64,000 nt of DNA, taken from assembly GCA_963813355.1 (NCBI GenBank), contig CAWEYS010000013.1:186001-250000 (forward strand), given 5' to 3'. Both the position numbers and the translations under genes were made by a program. How positions within the stretch are numbered: position 1 is the stretch's first letter; each line of letters opens with the position of its first letter. The stretch comes from DATAGF01 sp963813355. Lineage in GTDB: Bacteria; Actinomycetota; Thermoleophilia; Miltoncostaeales; Miltoncostaeaceae. Shown here piece after piece: positions 54,487 to 63,933 of this stretch. Below the pieces are notes generated by a model that did not search any database, was not told where the DNA came from, and worked only from the letters and a program-made list of their open reading frames with translations.

Positions 54487-55362
54487 GTGATCTCCGCGGT
54501 CCTCCACACCGACCCCGCCTGCCCCTGGGCGTACTCGGCGATCCCCGCGCTGCGGGCCCTGGAGTGGCGCTACGGCGACCAGCTGGCGTGGCGGCTCGTG
54601 GTCATCGGGCTCACCGAGCACGCGAGCCAGTACGTCGAGCGCGGCTACACGCCGCTGCGCGCGGCCCGGAGCCAGGCCGTCTTCCGCGACCGCTTCGGCA
54701 TGCCCTTCGCGGCGACCCCGAAGGCGCGCATGGCCGGCACGGCACGCGCCTGCCGCCTCCTCGCCGCGGCCCGGATCGACGCCCCCGGCTCGGAGTGGCG
54801 GGTGCTGCGGGCCCTGCAGCTCGCGAACTTCACCACGACGATGCTGCTGGACGACGACCGCGACCTCGCCGCGGCCCTGGGCGGCGTGCCCGGCGTGGAC
54901 GCCGAGGCGCTCGTCGCGCGCATCGACGACACCGACGTCGTCGCGGCCTACCGGCGCGACCGCGACGAGGCCCGCTCCGCAGCCGGTTCGGCGGCCGAGC
55001 TGCAGGGCAAGACGGCGACCACCGACGGGCCGGTCCGCTTCACCGCCCCGTCGCTGGTGCTGGGGCGGAACGGCTCGCGCCTGGTGGCGGGCGGCTGGCA
55101 GCCGCTCCCGGCCTACGACGTGCTGGTCGCCAACCTCGACCCCGCACTGCGGCGCGCGCCGCCGCCCGACGGGCCCGCGCCGCTGCTGGAGCGCTTCCCG
55201 GAGGGCCTCACCACCCAGGAGGTCGCGGTGCTGCTCGCCCGGGACAACGACGACCCCGACCGCCCCGCCGCCGAGCGGGCGCTGCAGGACCTTCTGGCAG
55301 CGGGCGGCGCCGCGCGGGCCCCGATGGCCAACGACGCGCTCTGGACGGCCCGCTCAGCCTGA
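54487..55362 (+). CDS. DsbA-family (FrnE/HCCA isomerase-like) protein lacking second active-site Cys
   Basis: A 291-residue cytoplasmic thioredoxin-fold protein. The active-site region is HTDPACPWAYSAIPALRALE, where the CPWC of DsbA/FrnE proteins is CPWA, so it cannot cycle a dithiol. This is closer to the glutathione-dependent isomerase branch. The helical insertion and a C-terminal extension of about 90 residues (EVAVLLARDNDDPDRPAAER) follow. It may be an isomerase or a disulfide-linked carrier. The 3' end overlaps the convergent ArsR gene by 9 bases. Confidence 0.78.
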   Translation: MISAVLHTDPACPWAYSAIPALRALEWRYGDQLAWRLVVIGLTEHASQYVERGYTPLRAARSQAVFRDRFGMPFAATPKARMAGTARACRLLAAARIDAPGSEWRVLRALQLANFTTTMLLDDDRDLAAALGGVPGVDAEALVARIDDTDVVAAYRRDRDEARSAAGSAAELQGKTATTDGPVRFTAPSLVLGRNGSRLVAGGWQPLPAYDVLVANLDPALRRAPPPDGPAPLLERFPEGLTTQEVAVLLARDNDDPDRPAAERALQDLLAAGGAARAPMANDALWTARSA

Positions 55363-55683
55363 GCCGCGCCCCTCGACCGCGCCCTTGAGGCGCCCCAGGC
55401 GGGCGTCCCAGGCCGCGGCGGCCTCGCCCATCCACGAGGCCGCCGGCGTCAGGGCGCCGGGCCGCAGGCGGTAGCTCACGCGCCGGGCGCCGCCCGGCAC
55501 CCGCTCCACCAGCCCCGCCTCGCCGAGCGCGGCGAGGTGCTTGGCCACGGCCTGGCGGGTCATCGGCAGCGAGGCGGTGAGCGCCGGCACGCTCGTCGAG
55601 CCCTCGCGCAGGAGGGTCTCGACGACGTGGCGGCGCGTCGGGTCGGCGAGCGCGGCCAGGACCGGCCCGATGGCGTCCGTCAC
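55354..55683 (-). CDS. ArsR-family regulator (SRPBCC-associated)
   Basis: A 109-residue winged-helix repressor. VLAALADPTRRHVVETLLRE and the recognition helix MTRQAVAKHLAALGEAGLVERV are typical. GTG 55683 overlaps the stop of the SRPBCC gene (GTGA), so here the regulator is the second gene. It probably binds the two dyads at 55990-56035 to repress its own unit and perhaps the divergent clpP. Confidence 0.92.
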   Translation of the reverse strand: MTDAIGPVLAALADPTRRHVVETLLREGSTSVPALTASLPMTRQAVAKHLAALGEAGLVERVPGGARRVSYRLRPGALTPAASWMGEAAAAWDARLGRLKGAVEGRGSG

Positions 55684-55976
55684 GCCGGGACGGCCGCCAC
55701 GCTCGCGGCCAGGCGGGCGAGCGGCACCGGCGGCGCGGTCTCGCTGACCAGGACGCGCGTCCCGGCCGGCGCCGCGACGACGAGGAACTCGACGCGCGTC
55801 GGCGGCTCGTCGCCCTCCCACCACCACCAGACCAGGCGGTGGGGCGCCTCCTCCGACTCGACGTGGATCTCGCGGGCGGGCTCGTCGAGCCAGCCGTCGC
55901 GGCCCTCCTCGGTGGCGAGTGCCTCCCAGACCTCCTCGGGGGAGGCCTCGATCTCGATCTCGCGCCATGCCGCCAT
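55680..55976 (-). CDS. SRPBCC (AHSA1-like) domain protein
   Basis: A 98-residue START-like domain protein, shorter than usual. WREIEIEASPEEVWEALATE and RLVWWWWEGDEPPTRVEFLV are the conserved blocks; the four consecutive Trp are striking. ATG 55976 has ribosome binding site AAAGGAG (spacing 6). It heads a two-gene unit with the ArsR gene. The ligand is unknown. Confidence 0.88.
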   Translation of the reverse strand: MAAWREIEIEASPEEVWEALATEEGRDGWLDEPAREIHVESEEAPHRLVWWWWEGDEPPTRVEFLVVAAPAGTRVLVSETAPPVPLARLAASVAAVPA

Positions 55977-55989
55977 CGCCCGCTCCTTT

Positions 55990-56007
55990 GACAACCGCTG
56001 GGTTGCT
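55990..56007. promoter_or_regulatory. ArsR operator candidate 1
   Basis: GACAACCGCTGGGTTGCT contains the dyad CAACC-N4-GGTTG. It is one of two similar sites 28 bases apart between the SRPBCC-ArsR unit and clpP. Confidence 0.55.
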
Positions 56008-56017
56008 ATCGTGAACT

Positions 56018-56035
56018 GACAACCGCCAAGTTGTC
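56018..56035. promoter_or_regulatory. ArsR operator candidate 2
   Basis: GACAACCGCCAAGTTGTC has perfect 6-base arms (GACAAC/GTTGTC) and shares GACAACCGC with site 1. It lies 14 bases upstream of the clpP ATG. Confidence 0.6.
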
Positions 56036-56048
56036 GAAAGGATAGACC

Positions 56049-56690
56049 ATGCCGCTGGTCCCGATGGTCGTGGAGGAGAGCCCGCGCGGCGAGCGCTCCT
56101 TCGACATCTACTCGCGCCTGCTCAACGAGCGGATCGTCTTCCTGGGGACGCCGGTGGACGACCAGGTCGCCAACCTGATCGTGGCCCAGCTCCTGCACCT
56201 CGAGAGCGAGGACCCGGACAAGGACGTCTCGCTCTACATCAACTCGCCGGGCGGCGGCGTCTACGCCGGCCTGGCCATCTACGACACGATGCGGTTCATC
56301 CGTCCCGACGTCCGCACGATCTGCTTCGGGGTCGCGATGAGCATGGGCTCGCTGCTGCTCGCCGGCGGCGCCCCCGGCAAGCGCATGGCGCTGCCCAACA
56401 GCCGCATCCTCATCCACCAGCCGAGCGGCGGCTTCCAGGGGCAGGCCAGCGACATCGAGATCCACGCGCGCGAGACGATCGAGCTGCGCCGCCGCGTGGA
56501 CGAGATCTACGCCGAGCACACCGGGAAGAGCGTCGAGCAGGTGCACGACGACATGGACCGCGACCGCTTCTTCACGGCCGAGGACGCGGCCGAGTACGGG
56601 CTCGTGGACGGCGTCATCGAGTCCCACGAGCTCAGCCGGCTGCCCACCGGCTTCGGCGCCCGGGACGGCGACGGGCAGGCCGGCGCGTGA
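56049..56690 (+). CDS. clpP: ATP-dependent Clp protease proteolytic subunit
   Basis: Serine protease subunit, 213 residues. The catalytic Ser is in CFGVAMSMGSLLLAGG near residue 100, the His in ILIHQPSGG near 125, and the Asp follows in the ETIELRRRVDEIYAEHTGK region. YINSPGGGVYAGLAIYDTM is the oxyanion loop. The residue before the nucleophile is Met where most ClpP have Ala or Gln. GGATAG serves as ribosome binding site. It stands alone, with no second clpP and no clpX, so it is probably an extra paralogue. Confidence 0.93.
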   Translation: MPLVPMVVEESPRGERSFDIYSRLLNERIVFLGTPVDDQVANLIVAQLLHLESEDPDKDVSLYINSPGGGVYAGLAIYDTMRFIRPDVRTICFGVAMSMGSLLLAGGAPGKRMALPNSRILIHQPSGGFQGQASDIEIHARETIELRRRVDEIYAEHTGKSVEQVHDDMDRDRFFTAEDAAEYGLVDGVIESHELSRLPTGFGARDGDGQAGA

Positions 56691-56735
56691 CCCCGTAAGA
56701 GCTGCGTATGCGCCGCGGGGTAGAGAGGCGCCACC

Positions 56736-57530
56736 ATGGCCGAGACGCCGTCATCTTCACGATCGTGGCTGGGGCGCGCGGCCGCCTCGGCGGGCCCGGT
56801 GAAGGCCCTCGCCGGAGCCGCGGTCGCGGTGATCGGCCTGCTCGCGGTCGTGGTCCCGCTCCTCGCCGGCGGCGGTGGCGGCGGTGGCGGCGGCGAGCCG
56901 TCGGCCGAGTTCGTCGAGGGTCGGCTGACCCAGCCGATGCTCAAGGGCGACTTCGAGCGCCTTCGCGCCGTGCTCGCGGGCGAGCGGCCCGCTGCGGCGG
57001 CCGCGGGAGAGGACCCCTCGGACGCCTGGCCGGGGGCGTGGATCTCGCTCCGGCTCGTCCTGCGCGGCGTGGAGGGGGCGCGGTTCACCTGGGCGGTGCT
57101 GGAGCGCGGCACGAACGACGTCGCCTTCACGAGCGCCGACGCGGGCGCGAGCGCCGCGGGCCCGCCGCCGTCTCCGTCCGGCACGCCGGTGCAGGCGGAC
57201 GTGTGGGTGCCCTTCCCGGCGCGGCTGGGCCGCTACGTCGTGGCCGTCTACCTATTGCCCGAGGTCGGACAGCGGCTCGACGAGTACGTGAGCCCGCCGT
57301 TCAGGGTCGCGTCCCTGCCCGGAGACGTCGCGCGGGCCCCCGCACCGGGCCCGGCCCCGTCGCCCGCCCCGAGCCCGTCGCCCGCCCCGTCGCCGACCCC
57401 GTCGCCCGCGCCGCCCGACGAGGGCGAGCCGGCGCTTCCGTCCGCGCCAGCCCCCTCGCCCTCGCCCTCGCCGCGAGAGGACCTCCCCGCGATCGACGTG
57501 CCAGGGCCGGTTTTCTCGACGCCGGGCTAG
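56736..57530 (+). CDS. Membrane-anchored protein with Pro/Ala/Ser-rich tail
   Basis: A 264-residue protein. One membrane segment (about residues 24-46, ALAGAAVAVIGLLAVVVPLL) leads into a Gly run, an extracellular domain (FVEGRLTQPMLKGDFERLR, GARFTWAVLERGTNDVAF, VWVPFPARLGRYVVAVYLL) and a low-complexity tail of PAPSPSP-type repeats. The tail probably spans the cell wall. The family is not recognised. ATG 56736 has no strong ribosome binding site; TAGAGA ends 9 bases upstream. Confidence 0.72.
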   Translation: MAETPSSSRSWLGRAAASAGPVKALAGAAVAVIGLLAVVVPLLAGGGGGGGGGEPSAEFVEGRLTQPMLKGDFERLRAVLAGERPAAAAAGEDPSDAWPGAWISLRLVLRGVEGARFTWAVLERGTNDVAFTSADAGASAAGPPPSPSGTPVQADVWVPFPARLGRYVVAVYLLPEVGQRLDEYVSPPFRVASLPGDVARAPAPGPAPSPAPSPSPAPSPTPSPAPPDEGEPALPSAPAPSPSPSPREDLPAIDVPGPVFSTPG

Positions 57531-57539
57531 GGCGGGCCG

Positions 57540-58391
57540 TCAGACGAGGGGCGCGACGCGCTCCATGAAGAGCTCCAGCTGCCGGGCCTCGTCCCGGAGC
57601 GGCCAGAGGAAGATGCGCTGCACGCCGGCGTCGGCGAAGGCCCTCATGCGCTCCGCGCAGACCTCGGCCGGCCCGATGGGCAGCGAGAGCGATCGCAACT
57701 GCTCGACCGGCCGTCCGACGAGCGGGGCGAGGACGTCGGCGAGGACCCGTTCCGCCCCGGCGGCGTCCTCCGTGACGCAGAGCCAGGCCGTGGCGAGCCC
57801 GTTGGGCATCGCGGGGAGCGCGGCGGCCGCCTCGCGGAAGCGCTCGGGCGTGATGTTGTAGGCCGAGGCCAGCCACCCGTCCCCGTGCCGGGCCACGCGC
57901 CGCAGGCCGGCCGGCGAGCCCCAGCTCGCGACCCAGATCGGCGGGCCCGGGCGCTGGACCGGCCGGGGCTGGAGCTCGTCGCCGTGGAGCAGCTCGCGCA
58001 GGGCGGGGAGGGCCCGGTCGAAGCGCCGCCAGCGCTCCTCGAACGGGACCCCGGCCGCGGCGTAGTCGCGCGCCGACGAGCCCGGCCCGACCCCGGCGAG
58101 CGCGCGGCCGCCCGACAGGACGTCCAGCGCGCCGATGGTCTTGGCCAGCGGAGCGGGTCCGCGCACGACGAGCAGCGCCACGCTCGTGGCCAGCGTCATG
58201 TCGCGCGACTCGTCGATGACCGCGGCGAGGGCGGTGGGACCGTCCAGCCAGGGGCGGCTGAAGAGGATGTGGTCGTTGGCGCAGAGGACGCGGAATCCCG
58301 AGGCCGCGGCCGTCTCCGCGTAGGCCCTGAGGCTGCGCAGGGTCGGGGGCGCGCCGAGGTCGAGTAGCGGGAGATGGGCGCCGTACTCCAC
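57540..58391 (-). CDS. LLM-class (luciferase-like) flavin/F420-dependent oxidoreductase
   Basis: A 283-residue TIM-barrel oxidoreductase. VLCANDHILFSRPWLDGPTA, MTLATSVALLVVRGPAPLAK, RALAGVGPGSSARDYAAAG and IWVASWGSPAGLRRVARHGD are the conserved luciferase-like blocks. Actinobacterial members of this size often use F420. The start GTG lies 33 bases downstream of the dnaE2 stop on the same strand, so it may be cotranscribed with the SOS-controlled polymerase. The substrate is unknown. Confidence 0.87.
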   Translation of the reverse strand: MEYGAHLPLLDLGAPPTLRSLRAYAETAAASGFRVLCANDHILFSRPWLDGPTALAAVIDESRDMTLATSVALLVVRGPAPLAKTIGALDVLSGGRALAGVGPGSSARDYAAAGVPFEERWRRFDRALPALRELLHGDELQPRPVQRPGPPIWVASWGSPAGLRRVARHGDGWLASAYNITPERFREAAAALPAMPNGLATAWLCVTEDAAGAERVLADVLAPLVGRPVEQLRSLSLPIGPAEVCAERMRAFADAGVQRIFLWPLRDEARQLELFMERVAPLV

Positions 58392-58424
58392 GGCGCCAGT
58401 CTCCCCGAGGAGGCCCGCCGGTGG

Positions 58425-61400
58425 CTAGCGCCGCCCCCGGCCGAAGCTCTGGCCCTCGGGCGCGGCGGCGCGGACGCGGGCCATCTCGGCCGCGTCGCCG
58501 AGCCCGTCGGCGCTCTCGGCGGGCGGGTCGATCCGCTCCAGTCGGGTCACCAGGACGTTCATGTTGCGATCGCGCCGCTCCAGCCGCCCGTGGGCGATCA
58601 CCAGCGGGTCGGCGCGCACCACGGCGCGGTGGCGCTCGTAGACCTCCGGGCGCACGATGCAGTTGACCATGCCGGTCTCGTCCTCCAGCAGCAGGAAGAC
58701 GATGCCGCCGGCCGTCGCCGGCCGCTGGCGCGCCACCACCAGCCCGGCGACGCTCACCCGCGCCCCGTCGGGGGTCTCGCGCAGCCGGGCGGCCGTGAGG
58801 ACCCCCCGCGGCAGGCCGGGCCGCACGAGCGCCGCGAGGTGCCAGCCGGTCGACAGGCCCATCGTCTCGTAGTCGGTGAGCGTGCGCTCGAAGCGGCCGA
58901 GCTCGGGCAGGGGAGGGGCTTTCCCGGCGGGGATCGGGAGCGCGAGCTGCAGGCCGCTTGACCCAAGGCTGGCGTTGCGCGGCCGCGCCAGCACGCCCAG
59001 CTCCCAGAGCATCGCCCGGCGCGGCCGCTCCAGGACGTCGCAGGCCCCGGCCCGCACGAGCTGGGCGAGCTGCTCGCGGCGCAGGTCGGCGCGCGCGGCC
59101 AGGTCGGCGACGTCGCGGAAGGGGCCGTTCGCCCGCCGCTCGGCCACCAGGCGGGCGGCGGCGTCCTCGCGCACCTCGCGCACGTAGCCGAGCCCCACCC
59201 GCACGGCGCCCCCCTCGACGGTGCAGATCGCGTCGGATCGCGCGACGCACGGCGGCAGCACCCGCACGCCGCGGCGCTGGGCGTCGCGCACGAGGGTGGC
59301 GGGCGGGTAGAAGCCCATGGGCTGGGCGTTCATCAGCGAGGCGAGGAACTCGGCGGGGTAGCGCTGCCGCAGCCACGCGCTCTGGTAGGCCAGCACGGCG
59401 AAGGCCGACGAGTGGGCCTTGGGGAAGCCGAAGTTCGAGAAGCCGATGAGCTTGCGGAAGACGGTCCGGATGGTCTCGTCGTCGACCCCGCGGTCGCGGG
59501 CCCCGTCGCGGAACTCCCTCCACAGGGCGACCATCGCCTCGCGGCTGCGCTTGCGGCTCATCGCCCGCCGCAGCGCCTCGGCCTGGCCGGGGGTGAAGCC
59601 GGCGAGCGCCATGGCCACCTCGAGCACCTGCTCCTGGAAGACGACCACCCCGAGCGTCTCGCGGAGGCAGTCGGCCAGGAGGGGGTGGTCGTAGGGGGGC
59701 TCGAATGAGGGGTCGGCGCGCAGGGCGCGGCGATGCTTCACGTACGGGTGCACCGCCCCACCGCTGACCGGCCCGGGGCGGATGAGGGCGACCTGGATCG
59801 TGAGGTCCTCGAGGTTCTCGGGCCGCGTCTGCAGCAGGCTCTGCATCTGGGCCCGGCTCTCGATCTGGAACACCCCGACCGTGTCGGCGTCCTGGATCTC
59901 GGCGTAGACCGCGGGGTCGGAGAGGCCGATGCGCGACAGGTCGACGCTCTCGCCGCGCGACCGGGCGATCAGGTCGATGCACTCCTCGACCGCCGACAGC
60001 ATCCCCAGGCCGAGCAGGTCGATCTTCACGAACCCGGCGTCGGCGCAGGAGTCCTTGTCCCACTGGCAGATCTGCCGCCCGGGGAAGGCGGCCGGCACCA
60101 CCGGCACCAGCTCCACCAGCGGCCGCGCGCTCACCACCATGCCCCCGGAGTGCTGGGACAGGTGCCGCGGCAGGCCCGCGGCCTCGCGTGCGAGGACGGC
60201 CAGCGCCCGCCAGCGCGGCGAGGCCAGCTTGGCCTCCCCGTCGGGCAGCCGCGCGAGCTCCTCCTCGACCGCCCGCGCCGACGACCAGGCGTCTGACAGC
60301 CGTGTCAGGCGTTCCAGATCGGCCTCGGGAAGGGCGAGCGCGCCGCCCAGCTCGCGGATGGCCATGCGGATGCGGAAGGTGGGGAACGCCGCCACCAGGG
60401 CGGCGTGCTCGGCCCCGTAGCGGGCGATCACCTCCTCGATCAGCAGCTCGCGCACGTCGCGGGGGAAGTCGAGGTCGATGTCGGGCACCGACGCCATGTC
60501 ACGGTTGAGGAAGCGGCCGAGGAAGAGGCCGTTCTCGACCGGGTCGACGTGGGAGAGGCCGGTCAGGTAGCAGACGATCGAGCCCACCGACGACCCGCGC
60601 CCGCGCCCGGGCGGGAGCCAGCGCCGCGCCGACCCCGCCGGACGCGCGCGCAGGGCGACCTCCCGGGCCAGCTCGAGGACGTCGCGGTGCAGCAGGAAGA
60701 AGCCGGCCAGGTCGTGGTGCTCGATGAGCGCCAGCTCCTGGTCGAGGCGGATGCCGGCCTCCCGGCGCTTGCCCGCGTTGGGGTAGCGCGCGCCGAGCTG
60801 GTAGGAGCAGATGCGCGTCAGGGCCGCCTGGGCGGTCTCGTGCGGATGGGACCCCGCGAAGTCGGGGAAGCGGTAGCCCAGGTCGCGAGTGAGGTCGAAC
60901 TCGAGGCGCTCGGCCAGGCGCAGGGTCTCGGCGACGGCCTCGGGGTGGTCGGCGAACAGGGCCGCCGTCTCGGCCGGGGCCCTCAGCACCGCCTGGCGGT
61001 TGCCGCGGCGCTCGTCCTCCGAGCCGTCGAGCGTGAGGCGGTGGCGGATCGCCACGAACGCGTCCTGCAGGAACGTCCGCGCGGGGTCGTGGGCGTGGGG
61101 GTCGCCGGTGGCCACGCAGCGCAGGCCGGCCTCCTCGGCCAGCTCGGCCAGCTCGCGCGCCAGGCGCCGGCCCCCGCGAGAGCGCGGGTGCTGGATCTCC
61201 ACGTAGACGTTGCGCGGGCCGAGGTCGCGCGCGAGCGCCCGGGCGGCGTCGAGGGCGTCCCGGCGGCGCCCGGCGGCGACCAGCCGCGGCACCAGGCCGT
61301 GGCGCGCGCAGCCGGTGAGGCACACGAGCCCCCGCGCGTGGGTCGCGAGCGCCGCACGGTCGAGGGCGGGGGGAGTGCGCGGCGGTCCGGCGGCGGGCGG

Positions 61401-61705
61401 GTGTCGGCGTGGGCCAGGGTGATGAGGCGGCACAGGTTCGCGTAGCCCGCGGCGTCCGCCGCCAGCAGCGTGAGGTGGGCGCCGTCGCGCAGGGTGAGCT
61501 CCGCGCCGGTGATCGGGCGCACCCCGGCGGCCCGCGCGGCGTGGGCGAAGGCCAGCGAGCCGCAGAGCCCGTCGTGGTCGGTGAGGGCGAGGGCCGAGTG
61601 GCCGAGCTCGGCCGCCCGCTCGGCCATCTCCTCGGGCGCCGACGCGCCGTCGAGGAAGCTGAAGGCCGAGTGCGCGTGGAGCTCGACGTAGGGGACCGTC
61701 CCCAT
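58425..61705 (-). CDS. dnaE2: Error-prone DNA polymerase DnaE2, one frame break
   Basis: Translesion C-family polymerase of damage-induced mutagenesis, about 1090 residues. The N-terminal PHP domain starts VPYVELHAHSAFSFLDGASA and has LALTDHDGLCGSLAFA. The palm carries GRGSSVGSIVCYLTG and the catalytic PDIDLDFPRD. The helix-hairpin-helix and OB domains follow, with a possible clamp-binding QLALPI near 58945. The frame breaks near 61385. ATG 61705 is chosen; ATG 61714 is an alternative. A LexA box overlaps the start. imuA' and imuB are not in the window. Confidence 0.94.
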
Positions 61706-61719
61706 CGAACACATGTTCG
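61706..61719 (-). promoter_or_regulatory. LexA (SOS) box of dnaE2
   Basis: CGAAC-N4-GTTCG with perfect 5-base arms abuts the dnaE2 ATG at 61705-61703 and matches the actinobacterial and Gram-positive LexA consensus. Including the outer T (61705), 15 of the 16 positions of the extended TCGAAC-N4-GTTCGA form agree. Confidence 0.85.
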
Positions 61720-61768
61720 TACGCGATGGGCGGCGGGCACAAGGGCTGCGTGGAGGCCGCGGGGACCG

Positions 61769-61774
61769 TAGAGT
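61769..61774 (+). promoter_or_regulatory. -10 element of the MaoC-like gene (leaderless type)
   Basis: TAGAGT ends 8 bases before the GTG at 61783, with no ribosome binding site between them. Confidence 0.45.
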
Positions 61775-61782
61775 CCCGCCCC

Positions 61783-62251
61783 GTGGACGACGGCCTGCTC
61801 TACCTCGACGACCTGCGCGTCGGGCAGCGCTTCACGACCGGCGAGTACGAGCTCGACGCCGACGGGCGCGGTGGCCTTCGCGAGCCAGTGGGACCCCCAG
61901 CCGTTCCACACCGACGCGGAGGCCGCGGCCGACAGCTTCTTCGGCGAGCTGGTGGCCAGCGGCTGGCACACCGCGGCCATCACCATGCGCCTGGCCGTCC
62001 AGGGGCTCCCGATCGCCGGAGGGCTGATCGGCGCCGGCGGCGAGATCTCCTGGCCGGCGCCCACCCGCCCCGGCGCGGTGCTGCACGTGGAGGCCGAGGT
62101 CCTGGAGGTGCGGCCCTCTCGCTCGCGGCCCGACCGCGGGATGGCCGTCGTCCGGATGGAGACGGTGGACCGCGAGGGCGCGGTCGCCCAGGTCTTCACG
62201 GTCACGATGGTGGTGCCCCGCCGGCCGTCCGCCGGGGACGCCGGGGACTGA
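61783..62251 (+). CDS. MaoC-like hot-dog dehydratase, one frame break
   Basis: A hot-dog-fold enzyme of about 155 residues. LYLDDLRVGQRFTTGEYEL leads, after one base is removed near 61866, into AFASQWDPQPFHTDAEAAA. This is the MaoC hydratase motif, with the Asp-His pair (DPQPFHTD) as catalytic residues. GELVASGWHTAAITMRL and the beta sheet follow. Such enzymes hydrate enoyl-CoA thioesters. GTG 61783 lies 8 bases after a -10 element. It is divergent from dnaE2. Confidence 0.85.
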
Positions 62252-62266
62252 CCCTCCCGCGCCCCC

Positions 62267-63920
62267 TCAGTGGGTGGCGTGCATGAGGTGCTCGAGGCCC
62301 TCGCCGAGGGCCCGCAGCGCCCGCGGGGCGTCGTGGGCGTCGAGGTCGATCCACAGGAGCCACGCCCGCCCCGCGCCCTCGCGGGCCTCGGCCAGGGCGT
62401 CGTCGAGCTCCTGCGGGGTCGCCACGCGGCGGCCCTCGGCGCCGACGGTCGCCGCCGCGAGCGTGTAGTCCCAGCGGGCGACGTCGTTGAACGGGCCGTC
62501 AACGATCGCCCGCTCGGCGCCGTAGCCGTGGTTGTCGAGCACCAGCACGATGGGGTCGAGGCCGTGGGCGACGGCCGTGGACAGGTCCATGCCGGTCATC
62601 TGGAACGAGCCGTCGCCCACGAGGACGATCGGCCGCCCGCGGCCCCGGGCCAGGCGGGCGCCGGTCGCCGCCGGCACCGAGAAGCCCATGCCGACGTACA
62701 GGCGGGCGATGTGGAGCTGGCGCGCCCGCGCCAGGCGCACGTCCATCAGCAGGTGGGCGGCCACCCCGACGTCGCTGACGAGGATGTCCGACGGGCGCAG
62801 GAACTCCTGGAGCCGCTCGGCGACGATGTCGCAGGTGACGCGCGTCCCCTCGCCGCGGCCCCCGGCCCAGGCGCTCGGCAGCCGGGCCGGCGGCCGCCGG
62901 CGGCGCAGCGGGCGCCGCTCGAGGCCGTCGACGAGGTCGTCGAGGGTCACGCCCGGGTAGTCGTGGAAGCCCACCCGCAGGCCGGTGTGGTCGGCCAGGA
63001 TGCGGCGCTCCTCGCGGACGCCGAGCGTGAAGGCGCCCGTGTTGATGTCGTTGATGTCCACGCCGAGCTCGAGCACCAGGTCGGCCCGCTCGACCATGCG
63101 CCGCACGGCGTCGTCCGAGGACGCGCCGGAGTAGACCCCGACCACCAGCGGGTGGCGCTCGTCAACGCCGCCCTTGCCCATGACCGACTCGACCACCGGC
63201 GCCCCCATGCGCTCGGCCAGGGCGAGGACCTCGGCGCCGCGGCCGCGCCGCAGGATCCCGACGCCCGACCAGACCACCGGGCGCCGCGCCGCCGAGAGGC
63301 GGTCGCGGACGTCGGCCACGCCGGCGGCGATGCGCTCGGGGCCGGCGGCGCGGCGGGCGGGGGCCGTCCGGCGGCGACGCGGCGGCCGGGCGCTCGTCGA
63401 CCAGGTCGCGCGGAAGCTCCAGGTAGAGGGGGCGGTGGTCGTCGACGCAACGGTCGAGCGCGCCGTCGAGGTCCTCGAGGGCGGTGGAGAGGTCGTCCAG
63501 CACGAGGGTCTCCCCGACGACCTGGGCGAGCGCGCGGCGGGGGGCGTCGATGTCGTCGCCGGGGGTGTGGTGCAGCCGGCGGCCGTCTCGCTCGCCCAGG
63601 CCGGGCGCGCCCGCGATCAGCACGACCGGGACGCGCTCGGCGTTCGCGCCCCCGACGGCCGCCGCGCCCGCGAGCGCGCCGACCCCGAACGTCACGGCCG
63701 CCGCCCCCAGTCCGCGCTCGCGCGCGTAGCCGTCGGCGGCGTAGACGGCGGCCTCCTCGCGGGTGGAGTTCACCATGGTCATCCCGCGGTCGGCGCCGGT
63801 CTTGAACAGCCCGAGGATGAAGTCGCCCGGGACGCCGAAGACGTGCCGCACGCCGCGCCGGCGCAGGGCCTCGATCAGGTGCTCGCCGAGCGACCGCGCA
63901 GGGGGTCGGCGTGGCGCCAC
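62267..63920 (-). CDS. ThDP-dependent decarboxylase-like enzyme, one frame break
   Basis: A thiamine-diphosphate enzyme of the pyruvate/indolepyruvate decarboxylase and acetolactate synthase superfamily, about 550 residues. The N-terminal domain has VRHVFGVPGDFILGLFK, the catalytic Glu in REEAAVYAADGYAR and GVGALAGAAAVGGANAE. The central domain begins RRPVVWSGVGILRRGRG. The C-terminal domain carries the ThDP motif VGDGSFQMTGMDLSTAVAHG and LDNHGYGAER. The frame breaks near 63380, where one base is extra. GTG 63920. The exact 2-keto acid cannot be predicted. Confidence 0.87.
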
Positions 63921-63933
63921 GGCGCCCTGCCGC

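Noticed and set aside
57340..57420. Possible tandem DNA repeat in the gene at 56736-57530
   Set aside because: The repetition is low-complexity Pro/Ala/Ser coding sequence (PAPSPSP type), irregular in length, and explained by a cell-wall-spanning linker.
57301..60063. 920-codon frame overlapping dnaE2 and its neighbours
   Set aside because: It runs in the wrong frame of dnaE2 and has no recognisable motif; the dnaE2 motifs lie in the other frame.
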